Part shown: in pieces, positions 49,696 to 58,702 of the stretch
Layout of the letters: each line of letters begins with the position of its first letter
How positions within the stretch are numbered: position 1 is the first letter of the stretch
Source of the DNA: Qingshengfaniella alkalisoli
Lineage (GTDB): Bacteria > Pseudomonadota > Alphaproteobacteria > Rhodobacterales > Rhodobacteraceae
Assembly (NCBI RefSeq): GCF_007855645.1
Contig: NZ_CP042262.1
Coordinates: 372,001-436,000 of the forward strand
Reading direction: 5' to 3'
DNA length: 64,000 bases
Translations under genes and position numbers: made by a program
Notes under the pieces: generated by a model
Seen by the model: only the letters and a program-made list of their open reading frames with translations
The model's database searches: none
What the model was told of the DNA's origin: nothing

Positions 49696-50883
49696 ATGAC
49701 GACACCCAGACACATTGCAGGCTCGAATGCCGAACGAACGAAGCGCCACAACCAGCGGGTTGTTCTGGGCCAGATCCGAGCGGCTGGCGAGCTGGGCCGT
49801 GCCGAGATCGCGCGCAACTCCGGTCTTAGCATTCAGACGGTCAGCAATATAATTGCCGACCTACAGAACGCCGGTATGTTGCTGGAAACCGGGCGCAAAC
49901 CCGCCCGGCGCGGCCTTCCCGCAACCCAATATGCAATCAACCCGAATGGATCTGTTGCACTAGGTGTCGAGATCAGGCCCGACACTATGTTCGCGGCATT
50001 GCTCAATTTGGAGGGCCGAGATCTGGCGCGCCGGCGAGTGCGGCTGCGCACACATGATCTGAACGAAATCAGTGCCATGATTGCGCAATTGGCAGAAGAC
50101 ATGATGACCGAGGCAAACCTGCACGCCGGTAAACTTCTTGGTGCAGGGATCGTTTTGCCGGGACCCTTCGGAAAGACCGGAATCGCCGGTCCAGAGACCG
50201 AGCTAATTGAATGGTCCGGGACTGACGCGCCGCAAAAACTGGTGCAGGATCTGCCCTTCCCCGTCACCATCGAAAATGATGCCAACGCGGCGGCAATTGG
50301 CGAGCGTATTCTGGGTGCTGCCAAGGGACTGGGCACCTATGCCTACCTGTATTTCGGCGCGGGTCTCGGCCTAGGCGTGGTGGAGCGCGGCCATCTGATC
50401 CGCGGCGTCCATGGAAACGCTGGCGAAATCGGTCATGTGCCAGTTCCATCAGACGGCCAGTTGGTATCACTCGAAACAATCGCCAGCCGCGTCGCCCTTT
50501 TCCGCACCCTTGGAGCGCAGGGCATTCACGTGGAAACCGGCGAAGAACTAGCGCAAGTTTTCAGCGACACCCCAACCGTGATGAACCCATGGCTGGATAA
50601 CGCCGCCGCCGCCTTAGGCTTCGCCCTGCATTTCGTTGAAAATCTGTACGACCCGGAGACGATTATCCTTGGAGGGGCGATGCCCGACAACATCGTCAAC
50701 GCACTGATTTGCCGTATCGATCCGCCTGCCCGATCGGTGGCCAATCGTGCAGACCGTTCGCATCCACGACTGATTTGCGGTGCGTCTGGTCGTCTGACTG
50801 CCACTTACGGCGCGGCATCGCTTGTGATTGACCGTTGTTTCACCCCTCACCTGCCAGAAGCCGAGCCCTTCGCAAGCGCTTAA
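49696..50883 (+). CDS. ROK-family transcriptional regulator
   Basis: A 395-residue repressor-type ROK protein with an N-terminal winged helix (RVVLGQIRAAGELGRAEIARNSGLSIQTVSNIIADLQNAGML) and a sugar-kinase-like domain (LGVEIRPDTMFAALLNLEG, LGAGIVLPGPFG, ENDANAAAIGERILGAAKG, GNAGEIGHVPV). The usual zinc motif C-x-C-G-x-x-G-C-x-E after the GH is replaced by SDGQLVSLE, so all its cysteines are lost and zinc is probably not bound. The start is ATG 49696 or TTG 49687; neither has a clear Shine-Dalgarno, so the mRNA may be leaderless. It is followed after 11 bp by the PIG-L gene. Confidence 0.92.
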   Translation: MTTPRHIAGSNAERTKRHNQRVVLGQIRAAGELGRAEIARNSGLSIQTVSNIIADLQNAGMLLETGRKPARRGLPATQYAINPNGSVALGVEIRPDTMFAALLNLEGRDLARRRVRLRTHDLNEISAMIAQLAEDMMTEANLHAGKLLGAGIVLPGPFGKTGIAGPETELIEWSGTDAPQKLVQDLPFPVTIENDANAAAIGERILGAAKGLGTYAYLYFGAGLGLGVVERGHLIRGVHGNAGEIGHVPVPSDGQLVSLETIASRVALFRTLGAQGIHVETGEELAQVFSDTPTVMNPWLDNAAAALGFALHFVENLYDPETIILGGAMPDNIVNALICRIDPPARSVANRADRSHPRLICGASGRLTATYGAASLVIDRCFTPHLPEAEPFASA

Positions 50884-50894
50884 GGAGACCCACT

Positions 50895-53225
50895 GTGCCT
50901 TTGACCGATCGTGATCGTATTTCGCGTGCCGCATCCAAACCACGCATTGTTGATCTTTGGAACGCCTTGCAGTCGTTGAAAAGCCTCGTCTCGTTCATGA
51001 ACTCAGGTGCGCACCCCGATGATGAAATATCCGCCATGCTGGCAGCGTTGAGGTTGCGTGACGGGGTGTCGGTTTCTGTGGCCTGCGCCAATAGAGGCGA
51101 AGGCGGGCAAAACGACATCGGTACAGAAGCGACCCGCGATCTGGGAACTCTGCGAACAGCCGAAATGGAAAAGTCTGCAGCGGTGCTCGACATACACCTC
51201 TACTGGCTGTCGGAACATCCCGACGATACGATCTTTGATTTCGGCTTTTCCAAGTCCGGTGTCGAAACGCTGGCCAAGTGGGGCCGTCAACGCACGCTGA
51301 CACGTTTTGTCGAGATCGTCCGAACAGAGCGCCCCGATATCCTGTGCCCCACTTTTCTGGACGTCCCGGGGCAACACGGACACCACCGCGCCATGACCCA
51401 GCTTGCCCATGAGATCATGGACGCCGCAGCGGATCCGGGTTTTCAGGGCGTCGATCTGCCGGTCTGGCAAGTTGCCAAACTCTATCTACCCGCCTGGTCC
51501 GGCACAGGCAGTTCTTATGACGATGAAGTTCCGCCACCGCCAGCCACCGTGGTTGTGGATGGTCTCGGACATGATCCGGTCTCAGGCTGGACGTGGGAGC
51601 AGACCGGCCAACAATCGCGTTGGTACCACGCCACGCAGGGGATGGGGCATTGGATCGCCGAGGGGCAGGAACGCAACTGGCCCCTTCATCTGGTACGCTC
51701 TGAAGTCGGTGATGCCGAGACAACGATCATGCACGGCTTACCTTCCTCGCTTGCAGATCTGGGTGAAGCCGCGTCACTTAGTACCGCTCAACTCGCAATA
51801 GACGCGGCGATCAACGCCTTTCCGAACCGCGCGGAAATCCGGAAGCACGCCTTCGCGGCGCTGGCCGCAATTGATGCGTCCAGATCCGACGTACCGCCTG
51901 AACATCAGCATCGTCTCGCACGAAAACGCCAGCAACTGTCAAAGATTATCTATCTGGCGTCGGAGTTGCAGGTGTCTGCCGCGCTGGAAAACGATGTGCT
52001 GCGCCCCGGCGATCAGACGGGTGTGATGATAGAATACCGCCCAGATTCAGACCTCACGGCGGATGTATCGATGCAGCTGCCGGGTGGCTGGCACAGCGAT
52101 GGCAACCAGCTGACGGTGTCAGACACCGCGCCGCCAACCGACCCATATCCGACTGAATGGGATCCACACGCACCGTCTCTGCCCGCGCTACGTATCAGCA
52201 TGCACGACTGCGATACGCGGGCAGATGTCCATATCCCCCTCGACGTGCCGCCAGTGATCCTGCCTACGCACTCGGTCCATGTCGATCCCACCGCTGCCAT
52301 CGTCAATCTGTCCCGCGAGACCCGCCGGATCGAATTGAAGCTTCGTGACCTACAGCCGGCGGGTGCTGGGCTGACCGCCGATCTGCCAGCAGGATGGACC
52401 AGTAAGATCACTGACGACAGGCTGGAGATCGAACTGCCCGACGATGTAAATGCCGGGCGTTATGAAATCCCGCTATCCCTGGATGGCCACCCTATCAGTT
52501 TCGTGCGGCATATTGCTTATCCACATATCGATCCTCGGATGCGGAGCTGGCCCGCGGTCATTCAGATCGCAGCGGCACACATCACATTGCCGGATACGAG
52601 GATCGCGTATGTGGGCGGTGGCAATGATCGTGTGCCGTATTGGTTGCGTATGATTGGACTCAACGTAACCGAACTCGATGATACCGCATTGTCGAACCCC
52701 GAAACGCTCGCGGCCTTCGATACCCTGCTGATCGGCCTGTTCGCCTTTCGCACGCGCCCGACCTTGTCGACCGTACGTGATCGGCTTCAGAGTTGGGTCA
52801 AACAAGGTGGCAACCTCGTGACGCTATATCATCGCCCACGAGACAACTGGGATCCCGACCACACCCCTCCAAAACGGATCGAAATCGGGCAGCCCTCTCT
52901 GCGCTGGCGCGTGACAGATGAAACGGCTGCGGTCACAATGCTTGCGCGGGATCATCCGCTTATGACAACGCCGAACCGCATCGACGATATCGATTGGACA
53001 GGATGGGACAAGGAGCGCGGGCTTTATTTCGCCAAGTCATGGGACACCGCCTACACGCCCTTGCTCAGCATGAACGACCCCGATGAGTCCCCCCACGAGG
53101 GCGCCCTGCTTTCGGCTCGAATAGGGCGAGGCAGACACACGCATTGCGCTTTGGTTTTGCACCATCAGATGGAAAACCTGGTGCCAGGCGCATTCAGGTT
53201 GATGGCAAATCTACTGTCCGCCTAA
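50895..53225 (+). CDS. PIG-L family deacetylase, large multidomain
   Basis: A 776-residue protein with an N-terminal PIG-L (LmbE-like) zinc de-N-acetylase domain: GAHPDDE (residues 38-44) holds metal ligands and the general base, and GQHGHHRAM (159-167) gives the third His. GEGGQNDIG and LGTLRTAEM are typical of the large subgroup. About residues 360-560 form beta-rich segments (GDQTGVMIEYRPDSDL, GLTADLPAGWTSKI) like NEW3-type domains. The C-terminus from about 575 (RIAYVGGGNDRVPYWLRMIG, FDTLLIGLFAFRTRP, WVKQGGNLVTLYHR) looks like a class-I glutamine-amidotransferase/ThuA-like fold. No signal peptide is seen, so it should act in the cytoplasm. GTG 50895 has AAGGAGA 6 nt upstream. Confidence 0.9.
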   Translation: MPLTDRDRISRAASKPRIVDLWNALQSLKSLVSFMNSGAHPDDEISAMLAALRLRDGVSVSVACANRGEGGQNDIGTEATRDLGTLRTAEMEKSAAVLDIHLYWLSEHPDDTIFDFGFSKSGVETLAKWGRQRTLTRFVEIVRTERPDILCPTFLDVPGQHGHHRAMTQLAHEIMDAAADPGFQGVDLPVWQVAKLYLPAWSGTGSSYDDEVPPPPATVVVDGLGHDPVSGWTWEQTGQQSRWYHATQGMGHWIAEGQERNWPLHLVRSEVGDAETTIMHGLPSSLADLGEAASLSTAQLAIDAAINAFPNRAEIRKHAFAALAAIDASRSDVPPEHQHRLARKRQQLSKIIYLASELQVSAALENDVLRPGDQTGVMIEYRPDSDLTADVSMQLPGGWHSDGNQLTVSDTAPPTDPYPTEWDPHAPSLPALRISMHDCDTRADVHIPLDVPPVILPTHSVHVDPTAAIVNLSRETRRIELKLRDLQPAGAGLTADLPAGWTSKITDDRLEIELPDDVNAGRYEIPLSLDGHPISFVRHIAYPHIDPRMRSWPAVIQIAAAHITLPDTRIAYVGGGNDRVPYWLRMIGLNVTELDDTALSNPETLAAFDTLLIGLFAFRTRPTLSTVRDRLQSWVKQGGNLVTLYHRPRDNWDPDHTPPKRIEIGQPSLRWRVTDETAAVTMLARDHPLMTTPNRIDDIDWTGWDKERGLYFAKSWDTAYTPLLSMNDPDESPHEGALLSARIGRGRHTHCALVLHHQMENLVPGAFRLMANLLSA

Positions 53226-53823
53226 TCCGAAGGCGATGTCACGCAGACTTGGGATTCTTTCAGGTCGGTCGGCTTGGGTGTATCTGGATCGGATGGCCAG
53301 TACCTCAATCAGCTTGTCTTATCCTGAACGCCGCTCCCGGGAACTAGGGAGCCACTGCTGACCACACCATTCATCACGGGCAGTGGCCGCATCCCCGGAA
53401 ACGACAAGCCCAATAGCATGGGCGGATATGTAGAAGTTCGCGTTGCGCCCGGAAGAACGAACGGCCGTTCATCTCGCGTACCAGATCGAAAATCGCGAGC
53501 TTGGGCGACACGACGGACGTGATCGCTCGACAGCGTCCCGCGCATGATCAGACGGCTACATTGTCTCGCCCGAAGCGCCACCGTCTGTCCACTAAACCCC
53601 ACCGTCATGCAAAATCCGATGCGTTCGCATCTTTGGATAGAATATATGTCCGTGTCGACCGCCTGAATTCGAAGTTCGTCAGGAGGTCCGAATTAGTCTC
53701 CAGCAACCTGACAAAGCCCCCTCACGCTTCATCAAAGCTTCATCGTTCTGTCGCTCTGACGCCGCAAAGGGCGACTATCCGACATCGGGCATATCGCAAT
53801 TCAAGTTGCACGGAGATGAGACA
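53226..53823. other. Intergenic, no gene recognised
   Basis: About 600 bp between the PIG-L gene and the ugp-like operon. A small hairpin GCTCCC-N8-GGGAGC (53333-53352) may terminate the PIG-L transcript. Open frames around 53309-53650 on both strands show no recognisable motif; the region could hold decayed coding sequence. The last 100 bp contain the repeats listed at 53726. Confidence 0.5.
53726..53754 (+). promoter_or_regulatory. Candidate Pho box upstream of the ugp-like operon
   Basis: GCTTCATC (53726-53733), AAA, GCTTCATC (53737-53744) repeat with an 11-bp period, followed by CTGTCGC (53748-53754). PhoB sites are direct repeats of CTGTCAT with an 11-bp period and an A/T-rich spacer. 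The TCAT cores and AAA spacer fit, but the first bases of each repeat deviate. It lies about 75-100 bp before the binding-protein gene. Confidence 0.4.
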
Positions 53824-55083
53824 TTGATCGCACAATTGCAGAAATCATCCGCTTTGGGGCTCGTGCTCGCAGTTGGTTCTCTACAGGCGGTATCCGCCGA
53901 GGTTGCCGTGGAGTTCTGGCATAGCTTTGGCGGCGCGTCGGGCGAAGCCCTTACGCAGATTATCGAGAATTTCGAAGCAGAGAATCCCGATATCGCAATC
54001 GACGCGCAGGAAATCGGGAACTACAACGACATCGTCGCCAAGCTTCAGGCCGCTATTCCAGCACAACGCGCGCCGGACGCGGTGATCATGGAAGTTACTC
54101 GCTACGGTCTTTTTGCTGACCGCGGTGTGTTGCTTGATCTGACAAGCTATCTGGATGCTGACCCTCTGAAAGACGAACTGTTCGATTTTGCGCGCGAAGT
54201 CGGCGTGTTCGACGGCAAGAACTATATCGTACCCTTCAATTCATCGACGCCTGTTCTCTATTACAACAAGGCCATATTCGAAAAGGCGGGCATTTCCGAA
54301 GCGCCGGAACTGGTTACATATGACGACCTGCTGGCGGTCGCACAACAAGTTACCGATGCGTTGGGCGATGAGGGCATCTCCGGCATCGCTGCACCTGGCC
54401 AGTTCGCACGCTGGGGCTTGATCATGGACAACGACAGCGACTTGATAGACAGCGTGTCTGGCGAAATCCTGATCGACGCGCCCAACACGATCGAGGCATA
54501 TGAATTCATGGCCTCGCTGGTTCACGAGCATCAAGTCGCCTCGCCGGATGGTGTGACCAAAGAGAACAATGGTCGCGATGCATTTCTTGCCGGCAAGGTC
54601 GGTATGATGATCAACTCCACCGGAAACTACGCTCAAGCGCAGGCTTCCCTTGGCGACGATCTGGCCGTCGTTCCCATGCCGTGCAACAAGACCTGTGCGG
54701 TGCCGATCGGCGGCGCCGGAATAGGTATTCTGGCGAGCGCGGAGCAAGAAGTACAGGATGCAGCATACAAGTTCATCAGCTTCGCGGCATCGGCTGAATC
54801 GAATGCAATCTGGTTCGACAAGACGGGTTACATGCCGATCAACAAAGGCACGACGTCGCAAGCGGTTGCCGCAGACGCGCTACGCAGCAAGCCCGGCATC
54901 GATGTCGCCATCAAACAGCTGGATTTCGCACGTGGACGTCCGCGTCCACCGGTCGTCACGTGGATGCGCGCGACGGAATACGACATGTGGCAGGCAATGG
55001 CGCTGGGTCAGCGCGAAGTCGAAGAGACGCTGACGGAGTTCGCAGATCGCACGCGGCTTGAAGCGGATCGTTTGACGAACTGA
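53824..55083 (+). CDS. ugpB: Glycerol-3-phosphate/glycerophosphodiester ABC substrate-binding protein, UgpB-like
   Basis: A 419-residue periplasmic binding protein. A short signal peptide ends near LQAVSAEVAV. VEFWHSFGGASGEALTQIIENFE and YIVPFNSSTPVLYYNKAIFEKAGI match UgpB, where the PFNSSTPVLYYNK motif is a hallmark. VGMMINSTGNYAQAQASLGDD and a C-terminal GRPRPPVVTWMRATEYDMW follow. The start is TTG at 53824 with GGAG 8 nt upstream, or TTG at 53806. The GDPD gene in the same operon supports glycerophosphodiesters or sn-glycerol-3-phosphate as ligand. Confidence 0.88.
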   Translation: MIAQLQKSSALGLVLAVGSLQAVSAEVAVEFWHSFGGASGEALTQIIENFEAENPDIAIDAQEIGNYNDIVAKLQAAIPAQRAPDAVIMEVTRYGLFADRGVLLDLTSYLDADPLKDELFDFAREVGVFDGKNYIVPFNSSTPVLYYNKAIFEKAGISEAPELVTYDDLLAVAQQVTDALGDEGISGIAAPGQFARWGLIMDNDSDLIDSVSGEILIDAPNTIEAYEFMASLVHEHQVASPDGVTKENNGRDAFLAGKVGMMINSTGNYAQAQASLGDDLAVVPMPCNKTCAVPIGGAGIGILASAEQEVQDAAYKFISFAASAESNAIWFDKTGYMPINKGTTSQAVAADALRSKPGIDVAIKQLDFARGRPRPPVVTWMRATEYDMWQAMALGQREVEETLTEFADRTRLEADRLTN

Positions 55084-55105
55084 GCCAATGGACGGCCTAC
55101 AGTAG

Positions 55106-55121
55106 GGGGCGTCAACGCCCC
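55106..55121 (+). terminator. GC-rich hairpin between ugpB-like and permease genes
   Basis: GGGGCG (55106-55111), loop TCAA, CGCCCC (55116-55121). The tight tetraloop stem lies 22 nt after the ugpB-like stop and is not followed by a U-tract. It probably limits readthrough or protects the ugpB message. Confidence 0.5.
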
Positions 55122-55147
55122 TTGCTATCGCGGTCGACGGAATAAAA

Positions 55148-56017
55148 ATGCCTCGAAAACTCACACCTTACCTGTTCGCCTTGCCGTTGTTGGCATTTAT
55201 CGGCGTGTTTACATACTGGCCAATCGCGGAAAGCCTCAATCTCAGCGTTCGCAGCTGGGATTTCATGTCCCCGACCAAACCCTATGTCGGGTTGGATAAC
55301 TATCGATTGCTGTTCGATTCCCGTGAATTCTGGAACGCACTGCGCGTGACGACGATCTTCGCGGTCGTTTCGGTGCCCCTTCGTCTGGTGCTTGCAATTG
55401 CAATAGCCTCCTACCTGCTGAAAGAGACAGTCCTGTCCCGCTTCATGCGTGGCGCGCTCTTTCTTCCATCCGTCACGTCAACCGTTGCCATTGCAGTGGT
55501 GTTTTCCTGGGTTTTTTCGACTGATTACGGGATGGCGAACGGGCTCTTGAACCTGCTTGGCCTTCCCAAGGTTGCTTGGCTTCAGAACCCGCAGGTCGCG
55601 CTATGGGTCTTGATCATGGTCAACACCTGGAAACAGCTTGGCTATGATATCATCATCTACATCGCCGGGCTTCAGGCGATCGCGCCGGAACTCTACGATG
55701 CCGCCGATGTAGATGGCGGTCGCAAGTTCCATGTCTTCCGCCGAGTGACCGTACCCCTGGTGATGCCAACGACCTATTTCCTGTTGGTGATTTCGGTGAT
55801 CGAGGCGTTCCAGGTCTTCACGATTGTCGATGTCATGACCGAAGGCGGTCCCGCTGGTGCCACGGATATGATCGTCAACATGCTATATCGGGTGGGTTTT
55901 ACCCTGTTCGACATCGGCGTGGGATCGGCGCTTGCCGTATTGCTGTTTGTTTTCCTGATTGCGCTCGCGGTCATCAAGTCCCGCGTGGTTGGTCGGAGAG
56001 TGCATTATGAAGCTTGA
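55148..56017 (+). CDS. ugpA: ABC transporter permease, UgpA-like
   Basis: A 289-residue CUT1 permease with six helices. It starts MPRKLTPYLFALPLLAFIGVF. It contains TKPYVGLDNYRLLFDSREFWNALRVT, FLPSVTSTVAIAVVFSWVFS, LGYDIIIYIAGLQAI and the coupling loop DAADVDGGRKFHVFRRVTVPLVMPT, with Asp in place of the usual first Glu. It overlaps the UgpE-like gene by 11 bp. Confidence 0.93.
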   Translation: MPRKLTPYLFALPLLAFIGVFTYWPIAESLNLSVRSWDFMSPTKPYVGLDNYRLLFDSREFWNALRVTTIFAVVSVPLRLVLAIAIASYLLKETVLSRFMRGALFLPSVTSTVAIAVVFSWVFSTDYGMANGLLNLLGLPKVAWLQNPQVALWVLIMVNTWKQLGYDIIIYIAGLQAIAPELYDAADVDGGRKFHVFRRVTVPLVMPTTYFLLVISVIEAFQVFTIVDVMTEGGPAGATDMIVNMLYRVGFTLFDIGVGSALAVLLFVFLIALAVIKSRVVGRRVHYEA

Positions 56018-56813
56018 ATGGACTCTTTCGCCGATGGCGCTTCTGGCCGCACTGATTTTCCTGTCACCGGTGCTGTATTCCATCTGGATGTCATTCCTGA
56101 CGGTAGATGCCTATTACACCGGTCAACTGGATTTCACGCTCGACAATTACGCAAGGGCCATCGGCCAGTACAACTTTGCGCGCTACCTCCTGAACAGTGT
56201 CATTGTATCCGGTGTGGTCACTCTGGTCGGGTTGACGGTAGCAATCCTCGCGGCGTTCGCATTCGCGCGCTTTGACTTTCGCGGCGGCAACCTGATGTTT
56301 GGTGCGGTTGTCGCAACATTGATGATCCCCAGCCATATCACGCTGATACCTAATTACCTGACGCTTGCCAAAGCCGGCCTGCTCGACAGCTACGCCGGAT
56401 TGATCCTGCCCGCGATTTCCAACGGATTCGCCGCATTCTTTCTAAGGCAATACATCCGCGGCATTCCCAAAGCGCTGGATGAAGCGGCCTATATGGACGG
56501 TGCAACCCCTCTTCAGGTTCTGTGGAGGGTGATTGTTCCCGTGGCGCGTCCGGCGATCTTTTCAATGGGGCTCTACATCTTCATCAGCGAGTGGAACAAC
56601 TACATCTGGCCGCTCGTCGCGGTTGGCAAAGACGATCTGTATACCTTGCAGGTCGGGTTGGCACGCCTGTACCGCGTCAACCCCGGTGAGGACGTGGTCG
56701 ACTGGCCGCTTGTTATGGCCGCCTCCACAATCACCATCCTGCCGGTCCTGCTGGGTTTCTTGATCGTCGAACGTCATCTCGTGCGTGGGATCACCATGGG
56801 CGCCGTGAAATAA
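56007..56813 (+). CDS. ugpE: ABC transporter permease, UgpE-like
   Basis: A 268-residue CUT1 permease. Helix one is LLAALIFLSPVLYSIWMSFL. The EAA loop is EAAYMDGATPLQVLWRVIVPVARPA. The typical UgpE-like segment ISEWNNYIWPLVAVGKDDLYTLQVGLARL follows. ATG 56007 lies 11 bp inside the UgpA-like gene; the next gene starts 19 bp after its stop. Confidence 0.93.
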   Translation: MKLEWTLSPMALLAALIFLSPVLYSIWMSFLTVDAYYTGQLDFTLDNYARAIGQYNFARYLLNSVIVSGVVTLVGLTVAILAAFAFARFDFRGGNLMFGAVVATLMIPSHITLIPNYLTLAKAGLLDSYAGLILPAISNGFAAFFLRQYIRGIPKALDEAAYMDGATPLQVLWRVIVPVARPAIFSMGLYIFISEWNNYIWPLVAVGKDDLYTLQVGLARLYRVNPGEDVVDWPLVMAASTITILPVLLGFLIVERHLVRGITMGAVK

Positions 56814-56832
56814 AATCAAAGGAAAACAACTC

Positions 56833-57582
56833 ATGACACGTATTGCATCTCATCGCGGAGGCACGCTGGAATTCGGAGACAGCACACCGAGCGGTTTCAA
56901 AGCCACGGCGGGCATGGCGCTGGAAGAGGTGGAATTTGATCTGCATCCCACGTCTGATGGCGAGATCTTCGTCCACCATGACCCCACACTCGACCGCACC
57001 ACGGATCAGACCGGCGCGATCAGCGACCACCCCGCGCGCAAGGTGCGGTCGGCTGTAATCGATTACAGCGCGGGTCAGTCCCCACTTACCCTGACCGAAC
57101 TTTGCGCCATCTATCATGACAGCCCGGTAGATTTCCGGTGTGAAATCAAGCCCGGCGCAGACGGAAACCCCTACACGGACTTTGTTCCACGCGTCGTGCA
57201 AACACTGGCGGAGAATGAACTATTGGATAGGACAGTCTTCTCATCGTTCCTGATCGATACCCTTGACGAGTTGGGCAGCGCATCAGAAAGGCCGCGGCTA
57301 TGGCTTGTCAGCCCTGCGGTACTTACCCAGCTTGGGCTGAAGGCTGTGATCGACGTGGCAATCGCCCACAGCATCCCAGAGATTGGTGTACACATTGACC
57401 GTGCCAATGCGCAGATGACGACCGAGGTTACCGATGCCGGATTGGAATTCGGCTGTTGGGCTGCGCATGATGGCACGCAGATCGACAAGGCACTTGCGCT
57501 CGGCATAAAGGTTTTCACCACGGACCGCCCCACCCTCGCTATCGCAAGGCGTCGATCGCTTGCCTCGGAGGCCGCAGCATGA
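56833..57582 (+). CDS. ugpQ: Glycerophosphodiester phosphodiesterase, UgpQ-like
   Basis: A 249-residue cytoplasmic GDPD that would hydrolyse imported glycerophosphodiesters to sn-glycerol-3-phosphate and an alcohol. Conserved catalytic residues are in ASHRGG (His6, Arg7), ALEEVEFDLHPTSDGEIFVHHDPTLDRTT (Glu and Asp metal ligands, second catalytic His) and DFRCEIKPGADG (Glu, Lys). No signal peptide is seen. It lies between the permease and ATPase genes and overlaps the ATPase gene by 4 bp, the usual ugp context. Confidence 0.93.
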   Translation: MTRIASHRGGTLEFGDSTPSGFKATAGMALEEVEFDLHPTSDGEIFVHHDPTLDRTTDQTGAISDHPARKVRSAVIDYSAGQSPLTLTELCAIYHDSPVDFRCEIKPGADGNPYTDFVPRVVQTLAENELLDRTVFSSFLIDTLDELGSASERPRLWLVSPAVLTQLGLKAVIDVAIAHSIPEIGVHIDRANAQMTTEVTDAGLEFGCWAAHDGTQIDKALALGIKVFTTDRPTLAIARRRSLASEAAA

Positions 57583-58658
57583 GTTCGATCCAGCTAAGGG
57601 ATATCCGTAAGTCCTACAGCAACGGACCGCAGGTGCTTCACGGTGTCTCCATGGACATCGAAGCCGGTGAATTCATCGTCATAGTGGGGCCTTCGGGATG
57701 CGGGAAATCATCGCTGCTCCGGCTGATCGCGGGGCTGGAACCCTGCGAAACCGGAGACATTATCATCGGCGGCACGCGCGCGAATGACCTCGCGCCCCAG
57801 GATCGTGATATCGCGATGATTTTTCAGAACTACGCTCTGTACCCGCACATGACGGTATTGGAGAATATCGCGTTCGGGCTCGAGCTACGACGTGTTCCCA
57901 AACGTGATCGCTTGCAACGCGCCCATGACGTTGCCGAGATGTTGCAGCTCACGCCATTTCTCGACCGCAAGCCGGCCGCTCTCTCCGGAGGCCAACGCCA
58001 GCGCGTCGCCATGGGGCGCGCAATGGCACGCAATGCCACGACCTTCTTGATGGATGAGCCACTGTCCAACCTCGATAACGCACTACGCGTGGCGATGCGT
58101 ACAGAGATAAAAGCTTTGCATCGCAAGCTTGGGGCAACCATCGTCTATGTCACTCACGATCAAACCGAAGCACTTTCCATGGCGGATCGTGTTGCCGTGA
58201 TGAAGGACGGGTGCCTGCAGCAGTTCGATACCCCGGCCGCAATCTACGATCAGCCCCGAAATCGCTTCGTCGCCAGTTTTCTCGGTACGCCGGCAATGAA
58301 CTTTTTCGAGGCCTGCCATCTTTCTGATGCGTCTGTCGATCAGCAACTCGATCTTGGAATTCGCCCTGAACACATAGCGATCAGGCGCGCCAAGCCACCA
58401 ATGTCAGAACCCGCGGTCGAGGCATCCGTGAGCATGATCGAGATGACCGGTGCAGATCTGATCATTCACTGTGTTAGCAAGGCGGGCCAGATATCCGCCA
58501 TCACTGCGCGCAGCGCCAACGTTCCGCAAGAGGGAGAGACGGTATGGCTCGGATGCCCTGAACGGCATCTGTTTCATTTTGACCCGGTGTCCGGTGAACG
58601 CGTATCAATGGCCGAACGAAAGAACACACACCATCGGCAAGACATGGTTCCCGCATGA
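57579..58658 (+). CDS. ugpC: ABC transporter ATP-binding protein, UgpC-like
   Basis: A 359-residue CUT1 ATPase. Motifs: Walker A GPSGCGKSSLLRLIAG, Q-loop FQNYALYPHMTV, signature LSGGQRQRVAMGRAMARN, Walker B TFLMDEPLSNLDNALR, H-loop VTHDQTEALSMADR, and C-terminal LGIRPEHIAIRR regulatory motif. It is the last transporter gene; the RpiR regulator follows after 44 bp. Confidence 0.95.
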   Translation: MSSIQLRDIRKSYSNGPQVLHGVSMDIEAGEFIVIVGPSGCGKSSLLRLIAGLEPCETGDIIIGGTRANDLAPQDRDIAMIFQNYALYPHMTVLENIAFGLELRRVPKRDRLQRAHDVAEMLQLTPFLDRKPAALSGGQRQRVAMGRAMARNATTFLMDEPLSNLDNALRVAMRTEIKALHRKLGATIVYVTHDQTEALSMADRVAVMKDGCLQQFDTPAAIYDQPRNRFVASFLGTPAMNFFEACHLSDASVDQQLDLGIRPEHIAIRRAKPPMSEPAVEASVSMIEMTGADLIIHCVSKAGQISAITARSANVPQEGETVWLGCPERHLFHFDPVSGERVSMAERKNTHHRQDMVPA

Positions 58659-58702
58659 ACAGGCGAGAGATCAGGTACACTAGATGCTGAGCGGATACTA
58701 AT

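Noticed and set aside
53309-53650. Possible small gene or decayed gene before ugpB-like
   Set aside because: Frames on both strands give no recognisable family and no start signal; listed only as intergenic.
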